From Strigamia acuminata (lineage: Eukaryota > Arthropoda > Chilopoda > Geophilomorpha > Linotaeniidae), in assembly GCA_949358305.1 (NCBI GenBank), contig OX442320.1, positions 6,278,259-6,342,258 on the forward strand: a stretch of 64,000 bases of DNA, written 5' to 3'. The position numbers were made by a program, and so were the translations under genes. This document shows positions 39,887-62,902 of the stretch, piece after piece; within the stretch, counting starts at the first letter, position 1, and every line of letters begins with the position of its first letter. The notes beneath the pieces were generated by a model that did not search any database, was not told the DNA's origin, and worked only from the letters and a program-made list of their open reading frames with translations.

Positions 39887-40237
39887 ACGCTGCAAGCTCC
39901 GCCTCTTGTCGCCATGGAGACGCCGTTGCGCTATCGTCGCGTTGACACCATTGTATTCTGGCCTGGTTTCTTCGAATCGGACACTTGACCGGTCTCAAAG
40001 TCGCCAACTTCTCACTCTGGACACTCAGAAAACGAAGTTAGCAAGAAATAAAGATTTGTCCAACTGATGCGTCTGCACAAGAGCTGTAGGGGTGCAATTT
40101 GCACCTGGGGATGAGGAATGTGATGAGGTCCCGTTTTAATGTGCTTTGGGTGGTCAAGTGGCGCCTCTTTGGTGCCCCCTTTTCATTCCCTCGGTCCCAC
40201 GAGACTCTGACACGCCGCTCGAGGCGATGCTTGTTGA

Positions 40238-41373
40238 TCATTCTTCAAATGAGACTTCAATTAGCGAGCGCACGTGACGCGCCCGTACCCCCAGCCCTGT
40301 CTGAGCTGCCCACTTCCGGTCAGTGGCCGAAGAGAGAGAAATTTTTGAGAGTGTAAACAAACGCGTCTCACCTTGCACGCTGCCCGGGAATCGGCGCGGG
40401 AGGAAGGACGAAGTGGGCCGGCCGAGCGAACGGCAGCGCCGGCGCGCGGGAGGCGGAGTGGCGTTGGCTGGTCGCCTTCGAATGCGCGTTCCCGGGCACT
40501 GGCGCCACCACGCGGCGTCTCCCTCCTCCCGCCGGTTGCCGCGTCGATTTTCCCTCCCTTCCCTTCCCTTCCCGTTCTCCCTGCCTCTCTTTTTGCGCGT
40601 GGCGTGACGTTCGCCGCAGGGGGCGCTGCTCGTCGGCGCCCACGTCACGCGCTCTGGCGCCAACCGCGTTTATGCGGGTGACGTCATCGCGCCAATGCGC
40701 GAGGGGCTAATCACTTTGGATGTGGCAAGGGCGCCTCGTCGTGTTGGGACGCGCGCGTTGTTCGATGAGCCTCCACTCGACGTGGGCCCCCCCTCCCGCG
40801 CACCACTCCGAGTCGTCGTCCGTCGACTGCGCACGTGCGAATCGGCGTCTGCTAGCCTCCACCTCCATCTCCCGCCGGGTGTCCGAGCCCGTTCGTCTCG
40901 TCTCGCCGTGGCCGCGTGTGCAAAAGAAGAAACGAGGCGAGTAAGTGAGAGAGAAAGTCAGTGCGTTTTGCTTACCTCGCGTCCCGTCCGGTGTCGCTGT
41001 TGCCGGCCGAGGGGAGCCATTTTGGCACCTGGAACTGTCAGTCAAGGCGTGGGCGGTGCCAGGGCCAAGCGCCGCCAGGGCCGCAACATCTCCGCCACCT
41101 TCATAAATTTGCTCGTCGCCATCGGGTGTGCAACGACAACACTCCACGCTGAGAAGAACGACGCAGGGGCCGGCGAAAAAAATTAAAAGAAAAGAAACGA
41201 CCGAGACGAGGAAGGAAAGAAAAAAATCGCCAGCCGAAAACACGAGCCGAAAACACGAGCCGAAAACGGGAGCGACGAAACGAGCGACGTGCACGGGTCT
41301 CTCTCTGTTTCTCGGCGTGTAAATCGGCGCCGGTTCGTGTTGTTGGAGTGTGTGTGTTCCCGCTTCTATCTCG
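40238..41373 (+). promoter_or_regulatory. CpG-rich Tbx2/3 promoter and 5' UTR region
   Basis: The most GC- and CpG-rich segment of the window ends at the Tbx2 ATG. It includes an ETS-type ACTTCCGGT at 40312 and a CRE followed by CCAAT at 40679-40696. The transcription start cannot be placed. The long open frames on both strands, including a 233-codon antisense frame at 40707-41408, follow from the high GC content. Confidence 0.5.
40679..40696 (+). promoter_or_regulatory. CRE (TGACGTCA) plus CCAAT box
   Basis: TGACGTCA at 40679-40686 and GCCAAT at 40691-40696, about 680 bp upstream of the Tbx2 ATG. CRE next to CCAAT is a common core-promoter pairing. Confidence 0.45.
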
Positions 41374-53183
<11,810 letters not shown>

Positions 53184-53442
53184 AGTGAGTTTTGGCGTCT
53201 TGGCGTCTCTCCTAGTCCCGTCAAAGACATCTGAAGGACGGAGGTTTTTCAAGGAGCCGGTGATGTTCGTCTTCTTTCTCCCAGAATGCATTTCGTGATA
53301 ATATTTATGCAAAATGATGCCGGTCGGTCGAGAAAAGGATTTTTGTTTTTTGTTTTCTTTTTCGATGTGCGTGTGCTCTCTGCTCTGCTCCTGATGCAGT
53401 TTTTCTTTTTCTTTTTTTGTTCTGAAAAATCATCTCTCACGA

Positions 53443-53450
53443 TGTAAATA
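53443..53450 (+). promoter_or_regulatory. Pumilio-type site TGTAAATA in the Tbx2 3' UTR
   Basis: Matches UGUANAUA, 260 bp after the stop. A single short match; function inferred only. Confidence 0.3.
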
Positions 53451-53458
53451 ATTTCGAG

Positions 53459-53466
53459 TGACGTCA
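53459..53466. promoter_or_regulatory. CRE octamer TGACGTCA
   Basis: In the presumed Tbx2 3' UTR, followed by a second TGACGTG 10 bp on. Confidence 0.35.
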
Positions 53467-53593
53467 TGGCGTGACGTGTGTGGTGTGCGTTTGTGTCGTT
53501 GCGGGTTTTGTTTTTGGTTTTCGTTGAGTTTTCTCGTTTGGTGCCGAGAAAAGTCGGGGAAATGTTGGAACGGAAAGGAAAAAACACTTTGAG

Positions 53594-53599
53594 AATAAA
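53594..53599 (+). promoter_or_regulatory. Poly(A) signal AATAAA, proximal, Tbx2
   Basis: 411 bp after the stop codon. Confidence 0.5.
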
Positions 53600-53795
53600 T
53601 AGATATGAACAGTTTTTTATTTTTTGTTTTTCGAACTTTTCATGATGAGGATGAGGATGACGCAGCCATCTTGTCATTTTGTGTCTCCATGGCAACTTCC
53701 TGTAAATGTTTTAAATTATTTATTACCTGATGATGATCCTTTGTAAAATATTCGTGTGTTGTATATGATGTACAAGTAGAAAGTAATCGAACTAT

Positions 53796-53801
53796 AATAA
53801 A
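53796..53801 (+). promoter_or_regulatory. Poly(A) signal AATAAA, distal, Tbx2
   Basis: 613 bp after the stop in AT-rich sequence. Either or both signals may be used. Confidence 0.55.
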
Positions 53802-54275
53802 AACGCTCTCTCATAATTTATCGAACAAAAAATATCTATTTTGAAGCGGATTTTGGCTTTCAGACGTGCCGGTGACGTGTCCGCGCACTGACAGCTTAAT
53901 TAGAAACGGCGCTTGTGCCACCTGGTGTCAATTTCACGTGTCGTGACTAGAGCGCCGTGGGGTTTCCATTGAGAACTCGCGTTCCTTTTGCCAGTCGCCT
54001 CGGAGATGCACGTGAACGTGTTTAATTCGACGTTCCTAAGGCGCGTCACTGCAGTCACATAACGCGCTAGTTGTAAGCCCCATCAATAGTGACAAGGAAA
54101 AACTCGTGCAAGGTTACACTTACACGTGTCAGCACCACGAAGCTGGCACATGTATACATACATACATACATACATATAACAGCCGAAAGGACTTTGCAAA
54201 GACTAGTGTTGTATTTTAATTGTCATTTAATTCCTTTTAATACATACACACTTTTTACTACACTGGAGTGCTTTA

Positions 54276-54300
54276 AATAAATAAATAAATAAATAAATAA
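54276..54300. repeat. (AAAT)n microsatellite
   Basis: Six to seven AAAT units at the left edge of the interspersed repeat that follows. Confidence 0.9.
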
Positions 54301-55085
54301 TGCAAACAGGGCTGGACTGGGTACAAATTTAGTATTGGGAAATCTGGATGGGCCGGGCCACAGGGACAGGCTACGGTGGGCCAGGGACGGGTTATCGTGG
54401 GCCCGCCAAGGACCACTGGGTCACAGGTCACTGGAAAATTCCCGGTAACCCGCTGGGCCAGTCCAGCACTAGATGCAAATTTCCAATTTCTCTGTTGGCA
54501 GAGACGGGTTATCCATGGGCAACGTGCCCAGGGCCCCCGAAGCTCAAGGGGCCCCAAACCAGACCCGTATTTTATTATTTATTCTGCTTTTCATAGGGTT
54601 CATGATATCGGCTTCGTCGTCGCCTATGACAATCTACCGATATCTATTGCAGGGCTTGGATAGTATGGGCCCTTATATTGAATGTCCTTCGGGCCCTCAA
54701 AGGCTTTAATCCAGCCCTGGCTGTTAGGATGCTCAACCCCAGGCCCGTATTTCGATAAGCGGAACGGTATGTACGCGTAACAATATCATAGGCTTCGTCA
54801 TCGTCTATGACGATCCACCGATATCTATTGGTAGGGCATGTGGGCCTCATGGTGGATGTGCCCAGGGCCCCCAAAGGGCTTAATCCGACCCTGGCTGTTA
54901 GGATGCTCAACCCCAGGCCCGTATTTCGATAAGCGGAACGGTACGTACGCGTAACAATATCATAGGCTTCGTCATCGTCTATGACGATCCACCGATATCT
55001 ATTGATAGGGCATGTGGGCCTCATGGTGGATGTGCCCAGGGTCACCCAAAGACCTTAATCCGACCCTGGCTGTTAGGATCCTCAT
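54301..55085. repeat. Interspersed repeat with internal 174-bp tandem duplication
   Basis: Positions 54721-54894 and 54895-55069 are near-identical units (174 and 175 bp; CTGTTAGGATGCTCAACCCC ... AATCCGACCCTGG). A diverged third copy precedes them (about 54598-54720) and a partial one follows. The flanking GGGCTGGACTGGG and GGGCCCC words suggest a decayed transposon-derived repeat, but no termini or coding sequence are clear. The 133-codon antisense frame spans the duplication. Confidence 0.75.
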
Positions 55086-58009
55086 GTGAAACTTAGGAAA
55101 TAATGTTTCTAAGATCGTTGCGGGAGCCGATAGACGACGGATTAAGGTGTGCTTGTGTATCCATCACACGCTGATGTCTAACGATAAGCCCAAATTAACC
55201 AGATTTGTTGACATGACGTGGATTGAAGGAAGGTGGAGGGCGAGGGTGGAGTCGGCGTTTTGTGGATTCGCCGAATTTGTCGCGGTGGGCGCCAATTGTG
55301 ACGACTACGTCAATTAAAAGCCAGCCTCGGCTAGAGCGAAGTGCGCTCGAAAGCGCCTCGAAAAGCGACTTGCTTGCAGCGGGGTCTCGTGTGCACGGTT
55401 GGACTGATCCGCCCCCGCATGATCGACAGCGCAAGCGCCTCGCCCTCGACTCCCTCCCTACCCGTCATTAGGAGATTGGGAAGCGCAGACATGTTAGGCC
55501 TAATTCGTGCAGACGCATCAGGCGGAATTCAAAAGAAGAAAAAAACCCAAACTGCGCATGCGCGGACACCCGAAACCAAATTGCCCAAATAACAATAATA
55601 ACAGCGATGAATATATAAATATATAAAAATAAAAAAGATTTATCGATGAGGTCATCGATCGAGTGGACAAGCGCCCTTAGAGATGCAGGCATCCGCTCCA
55701 TTACACCGCTTTCTTGTCCGACATTCCGGCCTTATTCTCGCCGACTCTTAGGCAACACCTCGCTTAGGCCTATATGGAGCATTGAGTGAGTCAACAAGGC
55801 CTCGGTTATGGTTTATACGCTTGTTTTTGCGGCTGACCACTGCGCTGCTGTTCTCGGCACACATTTCTCCTAAGTTTTAACGCCCGGCATTGAGACGGAA
55901 ACAACGAGCGCAGTGTTTGGCTGTTGTGTTTCTTTTCAGGCGCCGCTTTTGGCGCGCGATCACAACAGCTTCCCTTGTTGCGACTTTTCTTTTTGGCCGA
56001 TGCCTCCAACTGATAGACGCCACCGCGAACGCCACCCCAACCGATACGAATCTCGTGACATGACGTTGGATTCCGTTTCGGATGAACGTGGGGGGTCTCT
56101 TCACCTCGAAAAGCGACGAAAAACGCGCTTTTTTCGCTTCCTTTTTTGTTGATTTATTATTTCGGGGCCTCGACTACCGAATATAACGCACAAACGCGTA
56201 TTGTTTCCAATCTAAACTCCCTCCCATTGTTTTATATTTTTTTATGTGTGTTTTTTTTTTTTTTGTTCATTTCCAGTAGAGGGTGGGACCGCGATTGGGG
56301 GGAATGGGAAGGGAAAAGAGGAATGACCCATATATTGTTTCCGTCGAGGCGCCTTCTCTCGCCTCAGCGCGCGACTAATCAGCCCATGGTGCGCGCGCGC
56401 ACTGCGTTCCTGATGGATAGCCAACGTCCCCATCTCCCATGCAGACGCTGGCTGCGTGTTGTGCGTTCTGAAGAATCTTTTTTCGCCCCCCCTCCCTCGC
56501 TTTTTATCGGATGTCGGGGGACATTTTGGAATTATCCAATTAGCCTCACTTTTATCTATGTTAATGAGTGTCTCACTTGGGGACGCGGGAGCGCGGCTTT
56601 TTATCTCGGGCCACGCCGGAAAAAAAATTAAAAAAAATTTCCCACCAAAAAAAAAAAATATTGTTAATAAAAGTGGATTTCGTGGCGTTTCGCGTCGGTT
56701 TTAGGCGTTCTAGGCGTCGGTCGCGTCTCCTGCAGCTAATTCGTTGATTGATCGACTATCGGGGTTTGACCCGCACTGCGCATTCCCCCAAATTGGCACC
56801 CGAGTGGACGCAGAACAAGGGAAGAGGGGGGGTCGTCGGGTAATAATTAAAGTGGCCTTCTTCACCTCCCCCCCGCTCCTCACCACCTCCAATCTTGACT
56901 CGTTGCCCCCTCAATTACGTCTCGTGCAAGTGATCAGCGCAAGGAGTCGCGAGTTGGCGTCGCTTTTGCTATAACGAGAGCGCACGAGGGTGAGGACAAT
57001 TATCAGTTGTGGGCGGCAAACATCTGAGTGACCTCACCACTGACCCCTTCCGGTCACCGACTCAACGACCCGCAGGCAATTAAGACGGGGGAAGTGTAAT
57101 TAGCTCGAGGGAAAAAGGCGACCCGTACAAATTGAACGGCGTCGAGACGCCCGCGTCCGCACTTTTTGCTCTCTCTCATCTTTCCCTCCCGAGATAAAAA
57201 CTTCTCTGTATTCGAAATACATTTTCCTCCCCCTCCCTCCCCCCCGACACTAGAAAAAGGACATTTTAGAAAAATTGCCCCCCCCCCCAACCCCCCCAAC
57301 CGACCCCGAGGTTTATTTTTCTCTTTCCTGTCAAGCGCAGACGAACGCGGGGCGTTTGTTTCGTACCAGTGGCCAGTGAAGGGGCCCCACCCCGCGTTGC
57401 ACTCGTGTTTGGAACGTCAGTCGCAGCGCGCCCGTTTCAGACTTTCAGTCACGTTCCGCGTCGCTCCCTGCGTTGACGTGTCTTTGGCTCGGCGCCCCAT
57501 CTCCAGTCGCCAGGTGTGGATGTACCCCCTACAACGAAACGAAAACAACTCTCGATTGAGCGTTCGAATGAGAACTTTGGAGGAATCGTTGCGCGCATTC
57601 GGTGCAATTAATCGCGCATTTCGTGACTCAATAAACGCGAGGAGATATTTAGGTCAGCGTTGTGGCGTCGTCTTAATTGATTACTGTAATGAGGTTGTCG
57701 GAATGTGTCTCGTAGCACACGTGCGTCTGCTAAGTTTAGCGCTTCCTCTGGCAGCCCGTGTCCTCGTTTTTCGCATCGCATTTCATCACATATAAGACGC
57801 TCCAGAGCGTCCGTCAGTGGGGGACGGAACGCCGGAACCCTTTTACTACTTTGACAAGACACTGGTTCGCCTTGCTAAATTAAATTTGCATTGCAAAACA
57901 AACCGATCCATCGCTCCCTCTCGTGGCCGAGTGTTGGGGGGGAACATTAAGGGGTCCGTGAGTTTTTTTTTTTTTTGAGTTATTTTTTTTTCGGACGGTT
58001 TTCGTGGAG

Positions 58010-58023
58010 TCGCCATCTGGTGG
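58010..58023 (-). promoter_or_regulatory. CTCF-like site
   Basis: The reverse complement reads CCACCAGATGGCGA, matching about 13 of 14 positions of the CTCF core consensus, 4.8 kb downstream of Tbx2. A weaker relative (CCACCAGGTGGAAG) lies near 23848. Possible domain boundary; inferred. Confidence 0.35.
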
Positions 58024-58924
58024 TGGGTTTTGGAGTTTTGGCGAGTGAGAATGAAAGTTTGGGAGGGGGGAGGTGGGGGAATGAGATGATTGCGTCGCAT
58101 TAAGCGTTCCAGGAAGGCGTTCGGTGGCGAGTGGGCCAATTAGCGTTTGATTATCGAATTAAAATGTTTCCATCTTCACCGTGACGAATTCACCTTCCAC
58201 ATTCTTCCATCTTGTTTCGGCCCAGAAGGCGTTGGTCACGCGACTCAAATGCGAAACCTCGTTAGAGCGAAGTTCGGTTTAATGGAATTCGACGCCGGCG
58301 TAATAAAGGGGGTTAACGGTCCACGTCCGGCCTCCATTTTTTTTTTTTTTTTTAATTTTTTTTTTTTGATGAGCATTTAGTTACGTTGATTGATTCGACC
58401 ACGCGAAATATTTTCTTTTTATGGCGAACGAAACGCGGGGGTGGCTAGACTGACCCCTGAGGGCTATCCAATCGAGGCGGGGCGTCCCTTTTCAATTAAA
58501 CGCGTCTGCTTAGGGTCTGCGAACTCGGCACCACTCTAACTTTGCTCCTTGGCCTTGCCGGCGTCTCATTTCTGCGCCGTCAGCACATTGTGCCAATAAA
58601 ATCCCACTTGACATTTGACAACTATTTTTCTTTTACAGCGAAGGGAATGCAGGGGAAACATCACAACAATGCAGTTCGAATTGTTACGAAACGACACGAA
58701 AAAAAACATTTTTTTTTTTAAAAGAGGAGAGGGAGTGTTCGTTTTAATTTTTTTCTCCAAACCGGAAGTGGCTCCCATCTTGAAGTAATTTTAATTATTA
58801 TTTTTTTTTTACTCGGTTCCGGAAGTGGTTTGAGTTGTATTCGCACGTTGGAGAGACAAAGACGGGGTTGTTTAATGATATCGAGTGTGTCTCTTTTCGA
58901 TATTGAGCCACGCCTTGCGACGTG

Positions 58925-58932
58925 TGACGTCA
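58925..58932. promoter_or_regulatory. CRE octamer TGACGTCA
   Basis: First of two full CREs within 165 bp. Confidence 0.4.
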
Positions 58933-59080
58933 TTCGGCGCCAGTCGAAGATCGGGCGCCTCTTGCGCCTCTTGGTTGGCGTGAGGGGATCACTGTTGGCG
59001 TTCGGAGAAGGGAGAAAAGTTGATCCGCACGTTGCCTCGCGTTACGTTCCGCTTACTGCGCATGTCACGTACAGGGTGGG

Positions 59081-59088
59081 TGACGTCA
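59081..59088. promoter_or_regulatory. CRE octamer TGACGTCA
   Basis: Second CRE of the pair, followed by ATTGGC, an inverted CCAAT box. Confidence 0.42.
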
Positions 59089-62015
59089 TTAGATTGGCTT
59101 TATGCCAATCAAGTTTTTTTTTTTTTTTTTATATATATTTTTTTTTATTTACCAAAATTTCGATTTACAATTCTTTTGTTAATTGCACACATGGCGTAAA
59201 TATATTTTTGATTCGAAACAATGCGTTGTAGTTAAAAACCAGACGCCATTTTAATTTGTTTATGAGAAGCGCAGCTTTCTCTGTTCCGGACTTGCCATTG
59301 TTTGCGCGTCGAATTTATTCTTTTTTTGTTGTTCGTGGCGCCACTTGTGCCAGTTGGCAACAAAAACGCGTTGATAAGCATCGAGGGACGCCAGAAGAAC
59401 ACTGTGGGTGAGGGACGCGAACATGGGGGTGGCGTAGAGTATCTTATCTCCCGCCCACGCGTTCTCTCGTTGACCCGTGCGGTGGTCCCATGTCTGTGGA
59501 ATTTATTCGAGGGGAGACGATCAAATCAGACGAAGAGGGGGAATATTATTGCATGGGAATCACGAAGGGGGGAGGGGGCGGGGGGAGGGAATCAAAATGA
59601 CAAAATGTTTCAATTTTTTTGAAATTTAAAAAAAAAAATAAAAAAAAAATTTCTGCTTTTTTTGGTTTTTTTTTTCGGTTCCATTTTCCTTTTCGCGTTT
59701 CTTGTCGTCACCGCGTCCATTTCTGATGTCATCATACACTTCCTGTCTTTTCAGCACTTCCCACGCCCAACGCCCTTACAAAATTTCAGTCAGATGGAAC
59801 GCTGTCCGATTTTTTTAATATTTTTTTCTATGCGATCCCCATAGACCACTAAACATTGTTGCGGAGAAGTGAAACGTTGCGGTCTTTTGTGCAGCGGACA
59901 CGCGCAATTTGTCACGTGCGCGTGGAATCTTCGCACAATGCGTTTCATCTATCACCGGACGCCATCGTTGCGTTTAATATCAGCGACACCTTAAATCTCG
60001 CACAACAAAAGGACGCATTGCACGTCCCGCTTTTCATTGCCACGTGTCAGCCACGCCGCCAATCACGGGCGGGGAAATCGGAGCGAAGCGGGGGGGGAGA
60101 AGAGAGGAGAGGAGGAACGCGAGCGGAGAGACGAGGGAGGAATAAGTGGCGAGGTCAAAATGTGCAACGCGCTCAAATGGAAACAGAAACTTAACCTCTG
60201 TCGCCCGTCGCGTCGCTTTTCCAAATGGGAGAGAAAACGCTCGGCACGAACGACAGGCAAAGCGCCAGAACATGCAGCGAAGCCGATCGAATGGCGGTGC
60301 TTTAATAGCAATGGAAATAAAGAGAAATAAAATAAAAAAATAAAGTAAAAGGACTTTTTTATTTTTATTTTTGTTTAGTTTTTATTTGTTCAAAAAGTCG
60401 TTGGTTTTATTATTGTTTTTGTTTGGATTTTTGTTTGGATTTTTGTTTTTGTTTTATTTTTGTGTCTTTTGTATGAAATTTGTAAAAACGCGTTGGTGGA
60501 TCTGATGGGGGCTGATGAATGGCTCATGGTCTATTTGGTGTCGGATGCCAGACTGGGACTGGGGGGAAACGCGAGACAAATGGCTGACCGCGTCGCTCGC
60601 TTTTATGGCGACTTGGGCGGTGGCGCTGCGGCGGAGACGCCGAGAGCGACCCTGCGATCCATCATTCGCCTCGTTTTGATGCTGAGGTCGCTTTTGCTTT
60701 ACGCCATTTGGTTATGATGCAGGAATGGGGTTGGGAGAGAAGAGTGATATGTTTTGAGGGAAGGATGAAAGCAATATGCGAAGGGACGGACGGACGGATG
60801 TCATTGGCGATCACTCTAGTGATGATTGAAACTTGTTTTTGTTTATTTAATTTTTTTTGTTGTTGTTGTTTATTGATTTGTTGTTTGAGAGTCGTTTTCG
60901 TTTTTGTTTCTGATTTTTATGGCACTTTGTCTCGTGCATTTTGTCGACGTGCAGTATTTATGGCGGGTCGTTTGTCTGCGTGAAGAGTCCTCACATTGCA
61001 ATTCACCAAAAGCTTCGGTCGCTCGCATGGCGCCACTGCTCCATTTATGCGTGAAATTGGCACAAATCTCTTTTAACCCTTCTTCTACATTTTCTTAAAC
61101 GGATTTTATTCATCAGTAATTTGTGTAGTTTTTATTTTTATTTTTTATTTTTTGTAATTTAGATTTTAATTATTTTGATTTTTACGAATTTATTTCTGTT
61201 TTTTAAAATAAATGTTTTGATTTTCAAGGTTTCTAGCAGACGATTTTTTAATGGCGTCACTCGTTTCTGCGGAGATGAGACTTTAGCCCGATACTGCAAC
61301 GCATGCGCGCTGGTTCTTATAACACCAAAATGGCGTCGGCGCGCGGAAAATAAACAAGGTTTGTTTATTACTCGAGCTTGCACAATTGGGGCAACGACAA
61401 TAATGGCACGTTTTTTATATATGACAAGAAAGCGCTAACATTATTTCGTTAATACTCAAAACGATTTTAAACCTTATTTCTAGACGGATAATGAAATTCG
61501 TCCGTAATGTGTGTACACCACGCCGTGTTACCACGAGTGGTCCTATCGATTATTTATCGAAAAAGCGGGAGATTGACTTGAATTTAAATTTCCTCTTATT
61601 CACCGCCTTCATATTTTATTCGTATCTTCAACGAGAAATTCTAAACTCGTGCTTAAAACTCCAGATTTGAGATGAAGAATCATCGACCTTGGTAAAACGA
61701 GCACGAAAAGAGCGCAAACAACAACAACAAAAAAAGATTTTACTTTAATTAACAATTTTTTTCTCTTCCTTTTTTAAATTACTTAATTTAATTTTTTAAT
61801 TTTTTAATTTTTTAGTTTCACCTGAAGAATTATCCATAAAGGATTCCCTTGTTCTGTCTCGCTTGCGATGATGTTCATTCTCATCACACCATCACGAATG
61901 TGTTAAAAATTCTAATTGTAATTGTCCAGCCAAATTTCACTTCCCATCTAAAGTATCAGCAAATTACAATTTTTATCACTTTACATGTAATTTAATTGCG
62001 ATGTTGATGACTCTC

Positions 62016-62023
62016 AGGTGTGA
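62016..62023 (+). promoter_or_regulatory. T-box half-site AGGTGTGA
   Basis: Core half-site 650 bp from the paired site at 62683. Confidence 0.3.
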
Positions 62024-62666
62024 CGAATGAGATCACAGCAGTGTGAAGCCCAAAATGCCAAGGATTAAACAACAACAGGAAACGGACAATAATTAAAAAA
62101 ACAAACAAAAAATAAATTTAAAAATCTAAATATTTAAATTAACAAAAAAAAAAATATAACCAGATATGCAAAACGACATTGCGTGTCGTTTTGCTCGCGT
62201 TACTGGTCGGAATTAATGAAATCCACAAAATAAATAAATAAATAACGAAAAGTGCCGGTGTTTTATTGTTGTTGTTGAATCTTGAGAAATATTTGATGGC
62301 GAAGGGAAATTGTATCTTTTTACGAGGGGGCGGAGTAGCGTCCAGGTGGGACGTGGATGATTGCCCCAACACCCACCTCCACCCCTCCCCCTTTTTCCTA
62401 ATTAAAGCGCGCGTCTGTCACGCGATCGGGTCTCACGATAATGCAACCACCTTCGGTGCACGGTGTGTGGGCGTAATTGAGTGGGCGCACATGAACAACT
62501 CCCCGCATTTGATCGACAACTTTCTTTCTTTCTTTTTCTTCCGTTTAGAAATTTTTCCCCCTTTTTTTTTCTATTTTTCGCTCCTTTTCTATTATTATTC
62601 TCGCTTTTTTTTTTTTCTTCTATTTTTTTTACTTCGCCGCTTTTGCATGAGTTGCGTGCCGTGCAC

Positions 62667-62700
62667 AGGTGTGCGTGATGGATTCACACCTCAGGTGTTT
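62667..62700. promoter_or_regulatory. Clustered T-box sites including an inverted pair
   Basis: AGGTGTG at 62667, then TTCACACCT-C-AGGTGTTT at 62683-62700, two half-sites facing each other with 1 bp between. The classic T palindrome has no spacer. CAGGTG also matches an E-box, so bHLH or Snail binding is an alternative. Confidence 0.4.
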
Positions 62701-62889
62701 GGGAGGTGGTTGTTATTGAGTGGTGTCGTGTCACTTAAGGCAAATTATACGCTGCACCGATAAATTTCTATTTTTTAGATATATATATATAATTTTTTTT
62801 TTTTTTTTCCTTTTCCGCCTTTTATTTTCCTCAAATCGAGCTGGAAAAGAAGAAAAAATGAATTTATTCAGTGTGTGTCAGTGACCACC

Positions 62890-62902
62890 TGACCAGCGGT
62901 CA
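62890..62902. promoter_or_regulatory. Palindrome TGACCAGCGGTCA
   Basis: Exact reverse complement of the 13-mer at 33078, within a block (62880-63145) containing several more TGACCA / GGTCA words. Confidence 0.4.

Noticed and set aside
57166-57795. 209-codon open frame on the plus strand
   Set aside because: Begins in C-rich low-complexity DNA, has no domain, no signs of splicing and no relatives that I recognise.
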